NCBI GenBank assembly: GCA_014058105.1
Contig: JACGCM010002752.1
Span: 1,116,001 to 1,180,000 of the forward strand
Length of the DNA stretch: 64,000 nt
Source: Kingdonia uniflora
Lineage: Eukaryota; Streptophyta; Magnoliopsida; Ranunculales; Circaeasteraceae
Reading direction: 5' to 3'
Position 1 is the stretch's first letter. Every line of letters starts with the position of its first letter. Position numbers and translations under genes: made by a program. This document shows positions 21,150-33,364 of the stretch, one piece after another. The notes beneath the pieces were generated by a model. The model made no database searches. It was not told the DNA's origin and saw only the letters and a list, made by a program, of their open reading frames with translations.

Positions 21150-22569
21150 AGATTCTCTTCGGTTTGAAACTGTCAAATGCACTATTGGTGTTTGTTCCAT
21201 TACATAAATCTCTTAGGTCATCCTAACTGTTTGTGTCGCTATTTTGTGGGCATCGTCAGTTATGTATCGTTTCTCTTGTTCATATTAGTTATTTCCCCTG
21301 ATTTTTGCATTACAGTCTATCTTAGCTATGCATGTGCATGTTCAGGATTTATTTATTTATAATATATTCATATAATGCTTGAGCTACTTGGGATCACTTA
21401 TTCATCACTAGTTCTATTTATTCCTTACTCTAGTCGTAAGTAAAAACCTTGAGGATAAATATAGATACTTAATTACCTAATATTTTGTGAGGATCTAAGC
21501 TTTTGTGCAAGCTTTAAGTATTATTAAATGAATTCTTTCCCGCAAAATCTCTACTTGTTTTTTATCTCATTATTTTATGCATTAGTCAATTGATGGTAGT
21601 GACATCTAGTTCAAGCTAGTCTAATAGAACATTTCCTATACTTGATTCGAGACAAAAAAGATACTATGTGAGACCGAAGATATGATAATAGGCTTTTATT
21701 GTTATACCTTTTTTTGGCCTTCGTTTATGCTTACCCAAAATTTTATCCATTTGTAGCCCTTTTGTACCTTAAAATATGTCATTTGTTTTATATCTAACTC
21801 CTTTTAACCCATTGGTTCTGAGACTTTTCAGTAAAATAAAAAGTGAAGGAAGGAGCAAAACCATGTGGTTTAAGTGGGAAAGATGGATAGAAAAAGACAG
21901 TATCCCCAATATTTTTGATAGTATATCAATCAAAGTTGTGCTCTTTAAAAAATAAAAAAAAAATAAAAAAAAAATGGAGAAGAAGTATTTTATTCAATGT
22001 GTACTCAATAAAGAGAAAGAATGACGAGAGGTGAACTCAATTTGAAGAAAGAGAGGGAGAAAGTATAATCTGCAGTCTTAGAATGCCAACAAAACACCTA
22101 CTCCGTCATCTCCCTTCCCTTGCCTACATTATAACCTTTTCAAGACCTGTTTGATCTTGAGTTTAGCACAACCAATTTAGTGGAGATGGGAGATAGGGAT
22201 TCTATATTAGTTAACATGACACCATCTAAAACAATTGATTTTCCTTTCATAAGATCTTTCAGTAAAATAACGTCGTTTTTTATTTTTATTGTAAATTTTT
22301 AACTCCAGTTTATTCATAGTCATATTTCCTCAGAGTGATATCTAGTAAATTCTCAGTGACTTTGAGTGACCAACCATGAGAGACCTAAGTTGAATCATAT
22401 TTCCAAAATAATGATCTTCATACGTCAAAATGTTAGGACTTTGATTAGACAGCACGCACACACATACACCAAGTTCTTTTACATTATTTCATTTATAGAT
22501 CAATAGTATTCTCTTATTTGTCATGTATCTGTTGTGCTTATAGATTTGACTCTACATATTTTAAGGGGG
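21150..22569. other. Unassigned AT-rich sequence between elements A and E
   Basis: No protein domain was recognised on either strand. It contains an A-rich run at about 21950-21975 and ends near 'ttttaagggggagtg' (about 22560-22574). That purine-rich word resembles a copia polypurine tract. It may be the internal 3' part of another dead element. Confidence 0.4.
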
Positions 22570-23490
22570 AGTGCGTTTGGTAGTCTTCAGTTTATCTAGT
22601 TATGTCATGTGTCTTATCTTATGTTTCATATGGATTATGTTTCCTGCCCGATGTTTGTTGAATACTTGGTTATTTTGGCTAACTTTGGTACGATTACCTA
22701 TTTATATTCTTTCGTTCGAACGTTTAAAGGCAAAACTTGATGTTTCGTTCAAACGAGTAATCCTCTCGTTCGAATGACTTTTAGATTATTATTTTTGTTT
22801 AAAGTTCCTTTCTTTGTTTTTAACTGTCTCTATGTTTTTTACTCTCGGTCTCTCTCACTCTTGTCTCCACTTCTACTGTGATTTTTCTCTCTCCTTTTCT
22901 ATTGATCATTTGTATTCAATTGAGAAAATGCTTGAGTTTGTTACTCCTTGCACTCTATTTTCCTTATGTTTGGGGTTTGATTATCAAAGTTTTTTCTAAG
23001 AAATTTGGGGCAGTTTCGTTCAAGATTTCCCAAAGATGCACCTTGGGGTTAAGTAAGTTCTTCTCACACCCATTATCTGGTGTTTGTAATTGGATTATTG
23101 GGTTTTGTATGCTTCGTTCCTCACAAAATTGGTGATTTTGGAATTGTGATTATGCGATATTGATTAGATATTTACTGGTTTAGTCAGTGTGATTAATTTT
23201 GTGGAATTATTGTGTTTCATTATTAGAGAATTGGGGGATCGGGGTTGGGCTGCTTATTGTAGGTTTTTGGACTGGATTGTGCACCTATGACTATTGAAAT
23301 ATTAGGGATTAGGGTTTGGTTGTTGGAGTATTGTTGGTGAAAATATATTTATTTTTTTTGCAGGTGTTGGGTTGGAATGTGGGTGATTCCTTGTTGGATT
23401 TGTTGGTTTGGTATTGTTGGTTTGGTATTGTTGGTTTGTGATTGTTGCTTGGGTATTTCTCTGCAGACAGATTATTTTGAAGGTGTGCAA

Positions 23491-24210
23491 TATGGCACCT
23501 AGGTTATGGGCAGGGATAAAGAAGCAACGCTCCAATTCAACAGTTATTCTCGATGGCCAGAGAGTCAGGGATAACTTGGTGCATTGGAGCATATAAAAAG
23601 GTTTTAAGGATTTCCCGATTGTAAAGGAACACATAGTAGATATCCAAAGTATCTCTGCAGTTAGTGAGGGCTTCACGCGTATATTTGCAAAGTTTGAAGC
23701 GAAAGGTTGGACCAAGATTCTTAATCCCACGGGGAAGGTATATCATCATATTGTTCGACATTTTTAAGCCTCTATGAAAGTGGAGTCCACCAGTTTACTC
23801 CATGATTGAATTTTTTCAGTCACTATTGATGGGGAAGAGTTTTTTGCAACTCGGGGCAGACTTTATTCTATATTCGGTCTCTCTTCGTTCATTCACGTTC
23901 CGAGGTTTGTTTGGCTAGTAACGTCTTACCCATGGCCTACCTATTCTCCTAAGGGTGAGTTAAATGAGGATGAGATTCCTATTCTTCCTGACCGAAATGA
24001 GATGGTTATTAACATCACTTCTCAACATAATCTCTATACTGGATAGGGAACTGTGACTTAAGATATTAGATGATGAGTCTCGTCTAGTACTTCGCATTGT
24101 TATTTTTAATCTCTTCCCAAGATCCCAAAAGAATGAACTTTCTGAGCGGATGAAGGTATTTCTCTATTCCTCCAAAAAATAATATGGAAATTGATTTCCC
24201 AAACATTATC
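23491..24210 (+). pseudogene. Element E: N-terminal part of a 'plant transposon protein'-like ORF, cut by element D
   Basis: From the ATG at 23491 the reading begins 'MAPRLWAGIKKQRSNS'. It continues 'FTRIFAKFEAKGWTKILNP', then 'FSVTIDGEEFFATRGRLYSI', then 'HVPRFVWLVTSYPWP', with several stops. The alternation of a basic start, a 'W-x-K' block and a 'V-x-x-x-G-x-x-F' block is reminiscent of the 'putative plant transposon protein' domain found in large non-autonomous plant elements. That assignment is by eye only. The ORF is interrupted at 24215 by the left LTR of D and appears to resume at 37615. Confidence 0.45.
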
Positions 24211-24215
24211 ATTCC
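24211..24215 (+). other. Probable target-site duplication of element D, left copy (ATTCC)
   Basis: It is followed by the LTR start TATAATGG. The right copy at 37610-37614 is ATTAC, one mismatch. Acceptable for an old insertion but not decisive. Confidence 0.5.
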
Positions 24216-24835
24216 TATAATGGCTAAATTCCGTAAGCTCGAAATGGCTTGGAATTCGTTATCACACAAATGAACCTGCGACAATATTTTAATGAAAAGT
24301 AAGAAATGACACAGGTGATTTTAGCGTAGAAAACCTCTTAATAGGTTAAAAACCACGACCTCGAGTGGAGGATTTTTGTAAAAGTATATTTATTGCTTGA
24401 GGCGGATATCTTATTTCAAGTGATCTCTAGATTTAGAAATGCTTGAACCTTGTAACTAAGAAATTTGAATATTTCTGAGAACCTAGAGCAAGTAGTTTTC
24501 TTGGTAATTTCTCATGTAATTTTTGGTCCTTATCTCTTTTAGAGCTTCTCTTCATATAGGCCTTCTCCACAGTTCTTCATCGTGCTAGAGCACGTTCTCC
24601 GAACAATGTGGTTAGTGGCGGTTGACTGAGTAACTGATGAGTTCGAGAGAGACAGGTGGCTTGGACTTATTTAGGTTTTTAGATTTGAAGTTCGACCCAC
24701 GTTTTTTACCAGTTTGTAGAGTAGGTTGAAATGTTAACTGGATAAGTCATGTTAAAAATGCGTAAGTCTGAGACGGAGGTAATTTAAACTGGCGAGAACT
24801 CAATTTTAGGTGAGACCGAGGGATAGGTCCCTACA
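24216..24835 (-). repeat. Element D 3' LTR
   Basis: Direct repeat of 36986-37609. Both copies share 'aagctcgaaatggcttggaa' near the start and 'gggataggtccctaca' at the end (+ strand). Length 620 bp. Confidence 0.92.
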
Positions 24836-24849
24836 ATCGCCCCCTCGCA
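24836..24849 (-). promoter_or_regulatory. Element D polypurine tract
   Basis: On the - strand 'tgcgagggggcgat' abuts the LTR start TGTAGGG. It is related to the tract of element A. Confidence 0.75.
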
Positions 24850-25171
24850 GCCGAAGTCACGAGTGGCTTTGGTTAAGAAAGGATTTGTAGGTAATTGGTA
24901 TTTGGGTTGAAGTTCTTAGATATTGAAATGGAGTAATGATGGCTTCGACTATATAGAAGTTGTACGGGTTATGGGGAAATGACGTGTATTAAATGAAGAT
25001 ATGGTTGCTGATGTATGTGACGGTTATGATTTGAAGAGTTGTGTCTGTAATAAATGACGACGTTTGGAAAAATGTACCTGCACAATAAATGTAGGGTTAT
25101 ATAAATAGTACCTGTACCAAATTTTTGAAGCAAAGTATCCTTGTAAGTTGTCAAATTCTCTGAAAGTTTCA
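24850..25171. other. Element D spacer between 3' LTR and antisense coding region
   Basis: About 320 bp without an ORF. It would hold the 5' leader or promoter of the antisense genes. The corresponding distance between LTR and small ORF in element A is about 255-265 bp. Confidence 0.4.
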
Positions 25172-25560
25172 AAGATGGTGAAGACTCGGAGGATGGTCCT
25201 TGAAGAGAGGATTACTTCTGAAATATAGAGGTTAAAGTTGAAGTACTTTGGCACCAATCCTTGGAGATGTTGATACCCACTCCTGTTCCTTCGACTTATC
25301 AAGGTATCTCGAAAAAGAAAGCGGTTAAAGCTGAGGAGAAATTTTACTGTAGGTGGAGGCTTCATGTTATCATCTTGACAGGAGAGGAACGTTGGGCTTA
25401 TCTCCGTACTCTTGTAGAGGACAAAGTTGGGGGGATAGATACAGGGATAGGCATAACTGCAGGGCAATTATATTGATTTCTTGTATCACAATGGATTCTA
25501 AGGTCAGACCCTCTTCATCTCTACCAACTCTGCAGAGGTGGCAGTTTTAGAGGCGGAGGT
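25172..25560 (+). pseudogene. Element D small antisense ORF near the 3' LTR, possible counterpart of the element A copies
   Basis: From the ATG at 25172 the reading is 'MVKTRRMVLEERITSEI' and then broken. A segment 'EEKFYCRWRLHVIILTGEER' followed by 'WAYLRTLVEDKVGG' (about 25338-25440) resembles the 'YAYLWGLIQWKFTAAEK' and 'LFLSALAERLV' end of element A copy 2. Position and orientation next to the 3' LTR also match. The similarity is weak and was judged by eye. Frameshifts and stops are present. Confidence 0.35.
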
Positions 25561-26439
25561 GATGGTAGTGGAAGAGGGAGACGAATAGTGGAAGTCTATT
25601 TCTGCATTTCCATCACTTTTTTGCGCTAAGAAGACCTTCAGTTTGATGAGTTAGAGCCAGCACTGAGTCTACTGCTTGCATATTTTCCATTTGAAGTTCG
25701 GCTAGACTTCGACCAAACTCATGTAAGGGAAGCTTTTTGCAGTTTCCAATTTCTGCTTTGTATCAGGGTGAAAAATCACTGAAGTAGGACAAACTGAAAG
25801 ACTTGATTCTTGGGGTACCTAAAAGATCTGTTATCTGTAAAGCACTCAAAAAACTTGTTATCTGTAAAGTACTTAATTTCGTAGGGATTGTAAGACTTCA
25901 TATCTGTAAACGTATTCGATCTCTGAGTACTGTGAAAGACTTATTATATGTAAATGTATTTATAATTTGATTTGAAATGAATAATATATATTCACCAATC
26001 ATTGTGCTGATATAGAATAAAATGTCTCTGGAATCGAGCTAAGAATAATGTTATGAGTTTGCCAAGATATTGATAAGATGATATGTATGACATAAAAATT
26101 ATTGCTATCATAATCGAACTGTTAGAAATATATTGTCATGTAGATACCATAAGGTCGACCTGGGGTTGGATAAAAATATAGAGGAAAGGAAATTATACAA
26201 ATTTTGAAATGGTAGGTCAATCTGCGATAGTTTGCTGGAAAGACATCATGTCGATATAAAATATGACGAAATGATATAGCTCGATAGAAAGAGATTTGTT
26301 CAAAAATAACTTCTACCAAGATTATATGGTTTATGTTATGAGATAATAGGAGAACATCCCGAGCTACGTGGAATATATGTCCAGACAGGGTATAAAATAA
26401 GGGGGGGTTGAGGAGGAAGAAAATAGGCAGAAGGAAAGA
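25561..26439. other. Element D non-coding stretch
   Basis: AT-rich with repeated 'tctgtaaa' and 'acttg' words at about 25800-25960. No ORF supported. Confidence 0.35.
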
Positions 26440-26813
26440 ATGATAAGGCGGACTCGTTCTGAGAGAATCCTACGCCGCTAAGGGACGATTGACTATTAAA
26501 ATAGCTGAAGTGTGTGAATGTATTTTTGGGTTACTGGATTATGATGTTGAATTGCCAGTGAGGGAGTTAAATATTGAGGGTTTGGATATGATTGGGATAG
26601 AGCGGCAATATGAACGTCATTTTTACGAAGAGATGCTCTGAGAAATAACGGTAGACCCAGCAGCTCGAAAGGAAGCAGTGAGATTACTTGCTGTGGAGGA
26701 GATCGAGTCTAAAGAAGTGATAATTGTTGGAGGATATCTGATCGGATGTGGTCACCCAGGTCATCAAGGCTATTTTAGGCGTAGTTATATGTCAAGTGCT
26801 ATCATAAATAAAT
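26440..26813 (+). pseudogene. Element D antisense exon ('PAARKEAVRLLAVEE')
   Basis: From the ATG at 26440 the reading gives 'MIRRTRSERILRR', a stop, then 'IKIAEVCECIFGLLDYD', 'IERQYERHFYEEML', a stop, then 'DPAARKEAVRLLAVEEIES' and 'YLIGCGHPGHQGYFRRS'. A good GTAAGTT donor at 26814 suggests this is a spliced exon. I do not recognise the family. It lies upstream of, and in the same direction as, the conserved antisense gene (27144-29799). It could be its first exon or a separate gene. Confidence 0.4.
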
Positions 26814-27143
26814 GTAAGTTTTTGAATTTAGCAGAAAAGATGAAAGTTAAACTGATCCTCAATAGTTACAAATGCCGTTTGAGACTGCTTTTATAAACAA
26901 TTTTGAATAACTTTAAAAAAATTGTTAGTTTTGAAAATGACGTCACAAGTATTATAAGTATAAGAAACAAGAACAGAAAAAAGTAGGAGCTTATAGTATT
27001 GTTTTTATGTAAAGCTGCAAAAATTTGATATCGTGCGAGTGTAAGTTATCATGAGTGTGGGAAGGTTAGAGAAAGATATAAAAATAGGAGAAAAAAATAG
27101 ATTAAAATATGAGGGGAGGGGTAGTGAGGGAAAGACGGTTTAA

Positions 27144-29799
27144 TTGAGAAGGTATAAGACGTCTGGCAAGGATAGTGGAAAGGATGCCTCGATTCCAAAA
27201 CTGAGGACGGCTGGTACGAGGCATAATAATTGCCAGTTATCAGAGAGAGAAACAATAAATAGTACTTCTTCCTCATCATTCAAATGTTTTTCAACTTCTG
27301 AAAACTTAGAGAGCTCAGAGAGAGAAGCGCAAAAAAATTACAGAGGGTTTGGTAAGGATTTATCTAAGAGTAGTCAACAGTCGAAGAGAGTTGCAGAAAC
27401 TGAATCACGTAGGTGGCTATACAACAACGTTGTGAGGGAAGGATTTGGCGCTGGTTTAGATTCTTATTATGACACAGAAGGTTAGCAGAGACATACGATG
27501 CGTGTATGTATCTCAAGATTTTGCAAGTCATAATCAATTTTAAGCAAATCTCTAAAAAATCACTATTTATAGTAATCTACGAAATATGAAATATATATAG
27601 AATATATAAAAGATATTTTCTATGTGAATGATCGATGTGCATGAGATAATGATAGATACCTAAACCTGTATGTAGGTCAAACGTGAGAGGTATTTATGTA
27701 GAATCAAACCATTGCCTGCAGAATTGTAGTTGAGATAGATAGTTCACCTGTTAACGAGGTGTTGACCTCTGGTCGAATGGTAGAGTCTAAAATTAAAATG
27801 TCTGACAGTGAGGTTAAAGTAAGGTTTAAACAATTTCTAGGTTTCCCTGGCAAATTGGTGACCTATCCTCCCTATTTAGATGCATTTATAGATTTGTAAA
27901 GCCAAGGCTATTATAGAAGGGACATGGGGTAACTGCGAAGAATACGTCGGTAGGTTATTTAGGGGTTGTACTATAGCAGCAGGGGAGGAGTATTTTTGTT
28001 TATTGGTTGACTTGGAGGAGGAGAAACGAGATAGGGGTATAGATGAATCGAACTCGTTAGAATATTTTGATAGGAGTGTTTGGAGTAATATTTTAGAGGG
28101 CTTCTTGTGCTACCTATCTCAATTAGAGTACGGGTTAAGTCTTCCCCTTACCAATTTGGCAAAAGTGATTATGAATAAGATTGGAGCATGTCCTGTTCAA
28201 TTGAACGGGAATATGTGGGAGGTAATAAGTATTTGCAACCATCTAAACGAAAAATGGAAGAATGAGGGGAAAGTGAGGAGGATATCCCCTGAGGATGTAT
28301 TACATTTTTATGGGGTAAAGAATTATCATGCCAGTGGTAGGGCATATTTATGTGCAAGCGCAACTCGGCCTCGCTTCTTCGATCTGAACTCAGCAGGTCG
28401 GGTCTTGAACGACAACGTAATATGGGTAAAGGGTAATTGCCTTCAAAGAGATGATGAAGAACCTTTGGATCTTCTGTTTAGAACTGTAAAACAAAGTAAG
28501 TATAACAATGCGTAGCTTATAATATTGATATGTATGAACTGTATGATTTTTTGTTGATAATAAAAATGTTGTGCATGGCAGGCCCGAAGTCCCAGGTGGA
28601 GAGGAAAGATTCGCTGCTGGACAAAGTTGTTGAGGAAGAGATTGATCTCGAATTTGTGCTAGAATGACTTGGCCTTAGCAGAAAGAAACGGGTTAAGAGC
28701 AAGTCCAAAAAGGTTTAGAAATCTTAATCGACCAGGCTGATGGCAGGTGTTGATGATGGAAAGATGAAAGAAACTGGTGGGGAAGGGCGAACGAACTTTC
28801 CCAAGACCTCTAGAATAGATAATTCGGTTCAGTTGGAGTCTATTACGTCGAGCAAATTAGCTCGAACGTTTCTAAAAAATTGATGTTGAAGCATCCGTCG
28901 GCTTCTGATACCGCTAGAAGTGGTGAGGTCAACGGAAAAGAAAAAAAGGAGAAGGATTGAACCTTCGGGAAAGTCGGGGGAAAAGGCGCTGAAAATCAAC
29001 CTACTGCTGAGGACGATCTTAAAGAGGTGGAGGAAAGAGCCAAGCTGGCGGCTCTTCACGGGGAAGAGGACATGAGCAAGATGGTAGGTCTTTTATTCTC
29101 GATTATGTAAAATATATTTATGTATTGCTTTTCAAGCTCATGCTGAGGTCGAATTGTGCTTTGCAGGTTGCTCGTTTGGTGATGGAGATTTGGCTCGGAG
29201 TCGAAGAGGAGAAACCCGAGCTGAAGAAGGTGAAGATTGAGCCTGAAAAGAAGGTAGCTCGAGCGAAGGCTGATGCTCTCAAGGATGTAAAAAAGCTAGA
29301 GGCCCTGAAGGCTTCCCACGTAGTGGTGATTGGTTATCTACAAGCAGAGGCGATAGCGAACCTGGAGGAGATGGTAGCAGAGCACGAAAGACTCGGGCGC
29401 TACTTTATGTTGAAGGGGTATTCTGTGGATGAGGTGGATGCTATTATGGCATACACCTATGTCGAAGAGGGAGATGATAAAGAGGTGGAAGAGGTTGTGG
29501 ATGGAGTTGTTGAAGGGTTAGACGGTGTCTCCCGCCAGACGGTGCTAGAAAATCAAGAGGATGACACCAAACTCCCAGAGGGGGAGAATGAGAAGGTAGG
29601 GTAGAGAAATGTCTTTGTATGAATATTTTGGAAGTGTTCTGTAAATTGATTGGATTGTGTCTTTGAATAGACTTCTGTAGGCTGAGCTTTTTTTGTAACC
29701 CTTTTGTAGGAACTTAGAGAAATGAGTCTCAGAATAAATGATTTAGAGACCGAGCTTGCCAGGATAAGAGAGATCTCCACATCCTCAATGTCTTCGTAA
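27144..29799 (+). pseudogene. Element D antisense multi-exon gene (Tat additional ORF), homologous to 6410-8552
   Basis: Opposite to gag-pol. Piece 1 (27144-27482) is Ser/Lys-rich. Piece 2 (about 27780-28495) holds the core: 'LEYGLSLPLTNLAKVIMNK', 'CPVQLNGNMWEVISICNHL', 'HFYGVKNYHASGRAYLCA', 'RPRFFDLNSAGRVLNDNVI'. Intron 28496-28581 (GTAAGT to GGCAG, phase 1), then 'SPKSQVERKDSLLDK' and 'IDLEFVLE'. A further intron, 29084-29166 (GTAGGT to TGCAG, phase 0), leads to 'VARLVMEIWLGVEEE', a Lys/Glu-rich coiled coil and 'GYSVDEVDAIM'. A third intron, 29596-29709, leads to a short end at 29799. Stops near 27898 and 28666 break it. Function unknown; the antisense additional ORFs of Tat elements are the nearest known class. 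Confidence 0.7.
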
Positions 29800-30142
29800 A
29801 CGGAGCTGTAGGTTAGATCGAAACAGGCATATATGCTATATTGACATAAAGCTACTAAGTAATAAGACAACATAGAACGTAGTGACAGACCAAAAACTTG
29901 TTATCAGTTATAGGAAAATAACACTAAAATAGTGCATAGGAAAAATCAAAGTTTTAGACAAAGTAGCATATAGAGAACATGTACCTTAGACCTTGAAATA
30001 TATGTCATGGAGTATCCATCTGAGATCGTACTTCGACCTTTAACTCTAGAAGTAGTTGTATACGGTAGATATTAGAAATCAGATATATATATGTTGATGG
30101 GTGCTATAAATCGAGCTGTTTATAATGTATCTATATTGTGCA
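29800..30142. other. Spacer or intron before the coiled-coil exon in element D
   Basis: AT-rich. It ends with a pyrimidine-poor but usable acceptor, 'tattgtgcag', at 30142. It may be an intron leading to the next coding piece, with the end at 29799 as an alternative. Confidence 0.35.
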
Positions 30143-31370
30143 GGTCAAATTGGATTCAGCTCACTCACACGAAGATGAGGCACTCCAATGCAACCAAGAA
30201 TTCCCAGAGGAGTTGGATAGGGTGAGGGAGGCAAATGAGGGCAGAGAAGACCAGCATGTAAAGGTGCACTTCAAGTTTGTTAAGGCAATCCAGACTGTTA
30301 TCGACCACTATCATAAGATCGAGGAGAAGAATGCCGAAATTGATAAGGGGCTAAAAGAGCTTGCGGAGATAAAAGAATATGCAACGAAGCTTCAAAGTCA
30401 AATTGATACGCTGATGGTAAAGAGTATGAATACTGACATGGCTCAATACTGTATTCAGGCGTTAAAAAGATCGGAGGGACAATTTCGAGCTGATTTTCAG
30501 AATTGTAGAAGCGAACTGGAGCGACTGAAAAAGAAAATGATTGAAAAAGATAATGAGCTGAAGATAGCTCGAGAAGTTCTATCAGCTTCGGAAGCTACTT
30601 CTAAACATTTGCATACAGCCCTACCCACCAAGGATATGGAGTTTCAGACGGTACAATGGAAGTGTGACGAGTTAAATAAGAGGGTGGTAAGATTAAAGAC
30701 CGAATTGGCTCAAGCCAACGCGCGTGTCAGGAACGCCAAGGCTGGAGAACACTCAAGGAGGAGTAGAAATGATGTTAAGGTTCCTCTAGTCCAAGGGGAT
30801 GTAGATAGCCTGTTAGGTCGAATTAAGGAGCTGGAAGGTGATATAGCTCGAATTCAAGGGCATGTGCAAAAGGGGAATACAAACTTAAGGGAGTGCCAAC
30901 ATAAGTTGGATGCCCTGTTAAAGGATATTCTGATAAGAAAAAAGATGGCCTGTTAAAGGATACTTCGGCCAGGGAAGAGTTAAATGCAGAAATCGAGAGA
31001 CTTTGCGCTCAGGTGGCAGACTTAGAGGCCATTAATCACGCTGAATAAGCTAAAGCCATCAAAAAATTAAAAAAGAGTATAACTTTTGATGCTCTTACAT
31101 AAGGGAAATGGCACATTAGAAGGACTGTATGCAAGGTTGGATTCACGCCTCGACAAGGTGAGGTTTCATTTTTCAAAGATAGTTGTATCTCATGCATTGC
31201 GCTCGGACCACTTAAAGTTGATCGTTGCTTATTTTGTAGAGGAAGTAAAAAGACTTAAGTTAGAACGAGATACCCTATTCAAGAGTCTGTCGGACAAGGG
31301 TTGTATTTGTAGAGTTGATATTGATCGAGGGAACTGTATGGCCTTCATGGAAACAAATTTAGGCCTTTGA
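30143..31370 (+). pseudogene. Element D antisense coiled-coil ORF
   Basis: Open from 30143 to 30953, then a stop and further in-phase pieces to 31370. It is rich in Glu, Lys, Leu and Gln with heptad-like spacing, for example 'ELERLKKKMIEKDNELKIAR', 'ELNKRVVRLKTELAQAN', 'LLGRIKELEGDIARIQGH'. A long coiled coil is likely, so chance similarity to SMC or myosin-type proteins is expected and should not be read as homology. It follows an acceptor-like AG, so it may be a terminal exon of the antisense gene. No catalytic motif is seen. The end of the element A antisense gene is also coiled-coil-like but shorter. Confidence 0.55.
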
Positions 31371-31543
31371 CCTGCTGATCAGATAAAGAGGGGCAGGGTT
31401 GCTCAAACTTGCAAGTTGAAGTTTGATCGACCTCCTGTTGTAGGGGAAAGGACGGCTGACACCTCAATAGCAAAAAGAATCCATTGTAGTGGTTGTGAAT
31501 GTAACCTGAAAATAAATAGTATCTGTCGCAGACATAGCGAGAT
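31371..31543. other. Element D spacer before its tandem array
   Basis: Continues broken coding-like sequence from the coiled-coil ORF for a few codons, then becomes non-coding. Nothing else recognised. Confidence 0.35.
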
Positions 31544-32030
31544 AGATGAAAGCTAGTAAGACCTTTGCCTTATCTTATGTCTACTAGGGTCTTTGATATA
31601 AAACAAGTTTTTACATTTGTTCTAATCGCAGAGATGGGCTGAGTCAGTCAAACCAAGTCAATCTTGATTTAACTATAGTAATGTTGCAGACATATTGAAA
31701 GAGATGAAGGCTAGTATTACCTTTGCCTTATCCTATGGCTGTTAGGGTCATTAATATAAAACAAGTTCCTACATTTGTTTTAATCATAGAGATTTAGTAG
31801 AGTCAGCCTAACCAAGTGCTATCCTTGATTTAACTGGTATAATATCCCAAACAAGTTAAAGTAGATGAAGGCTAGTATTACCTTTGCCCTATCTGATGTT
31901 TGGTAGAGTCTTTGATATAAAACAAGTTTCTACATTTATTTCAATCGCAGAGATTTAGTAGAGTTAGCCAAACCAAGTGTTATCCTTGATTTAGATGGTA
32001 TAAGATCGATTGAAAGCTAGTATTATCAAT
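31544..32030 (-). repeat. Tandem array, about 160-bp unit, in the 3' untranslated region of element D
   Basis: The word 'gctagta' recurs at 31552, 31710, 31871 and about 32016 (steps of 158, 161 and 145 bp). Each is followed in the full units by 'cctttgcc', 'atataaaacaagtt' and 'ccttgattta'. There are three copies and a partial one. The array sits between the end of integrase and the antisense gene, as the unrelated 195-bp array does in element A. Confidence 0.85.
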
Positions 32031-32225
32031 GCTTTAATCTATATAATGTAGTTTAATCTACGTAAGTAGAAAGATATTGTAAAAAACTTAGAAGTTTCAT
32101 TGATCAGTTCAGAATTTATATTGGATGGAGATGAAAATCTCACTTTTGGAATTGAAAAAACAAAAACAAAAAATGGAAATGGAATAGTGAGACACTTAAC
32201 GATAGTATCGTTTCAGTCACCTAGT
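32031..32225 (-). other. Element D sequence just after integrase
   Basis: AT-rich with an A-rich run at about 32154-32175. No feature recognised. Confidence 0.35.
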
Positions 32226-33260
32226 GTTCTAAGGATTTGAAATGGAGATTCCCTCTTCTATCTTGAGATAATATGATCCCAGGCCTGAGAGACCTGTGAT
32301 AATGAATGGACCCTCCCAATTGTTAGCTAATTTTCTAGCATGAGGCTCTTTGCGATATTGAGGAATCTCTCTGAGAATGAGATCATCGATTTGGAAGGTA
32401 CAGTTTCTAACTAGGATGTTGTACGATCTGGCTAGCATATAATGATATTGACCTAGGTTAGCGATGGTGCGCCCCCTGGTTTCAGCGATCATATTGAGGT
32501 TACAAGCCAATTCAAACTTATTTTCCTCATTAGTCAGCTCGTGATCTCGAACTGGATGATGGTATTCAGAGAAATAAAGGCCTCAGTGCCAATGGCAAGA
32601 AGGAATGGGGTGCATCCTGTTGACTGTCGGGGAGTGGTATGATATGCCCGTAGGACATGAGGTAGTTCTCGAACCAAATTCCATTTTTTCTGTGAGTGAA
32701 GCCATTTTTTGAGTCCACCCACAATGGTTTTGTTGGTGATTTTGACTTGACCATTGCCTTGAGGATAGTGAGGATTGGATGGTGTGTGGATGATATTGTG
32801 TTGGTTGAGGAAGGTTGCGATTTTTTCTCCAATAAATTAGGGCTCGTTATCGATACAAATTAGGTAGGGGCACCCAAACTGAGTAATGATGTGTTCCCAG
32901 ATAAAAGAGATGACCTCTTGTTCTCTAGTTTGACATAGTAAAACTGCTTCTAGCCATTTAGTAAAATAATTGGCAGCTATGAGTAGGTGACGCCGGTTAC
33001 TTGGAGAATTAAAGAATTCACCGACGAGATCAAGTGCCCATCATTTGAATGGCCAGAACACCTTTCTTGCATGGAGTTCGAGTGCAGGGGCGCATATCAT
33101 ATGTTTATGTCATTGGCAGGCATCACATCTGTGTAAGTAATCCTCTGCTTGCTCGTGCATGCGGGGCTAGAATACTCTATGTGTAATAGCTCTGTTTGCA
33201 AGTGATCGACCTGCGGCATGGGAGCCACAAGTCCCTTCATGTAGCTCACAGAGCATTTCA
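32226..33260 (-). pseudogene. Element D integrase remnant
   Basis: On the - strand: 'LHEGTCGSHAAGRSLANRAI' (about 33245-33185) and 'YLHRCDACQ' form the zinc-binding part. The core follows with 'WALDLVGEF' (first Asp), 'ANYFTKWLEAVLL', 'IDNEP' (second Asp), 'PHYPQGNGQVKITNKTIVGG', where the Glu position reads as Lys, and 'TTPRQSTGCTPFLLA'. The C-terminal piece ends 'NNWEGPFIITGLSGLGSYYL' at about 32320-32255. A stop in the catalytic core and a frameshift near 32534 break it. Confidence 0.83.
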
Positions 33261-33364
33261 CCTGTTTTTGGTTTGAAGATGCACTTGAGGTAAGGCCCCG
33301 TGGCGGAAAGGCGGTATAGCATACAATTTTGATTTGTGTAGTGCTTGGAGTTGTTAATCAGTTG

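Noticed and set aside
22571..23135. Phe/Leu/Ser-rich ORFs as possible membrane proteins
   Set aside because: Composition follows the T-rich DNA; no conserved motif, and the region looks like LTR or leader sequence.
30143..30956. SMC- or myosin-like ATPase
   Set aside because: The resemblance rests only on coiled-coil composition. No Walker A, Walker B or signature motif was seen.
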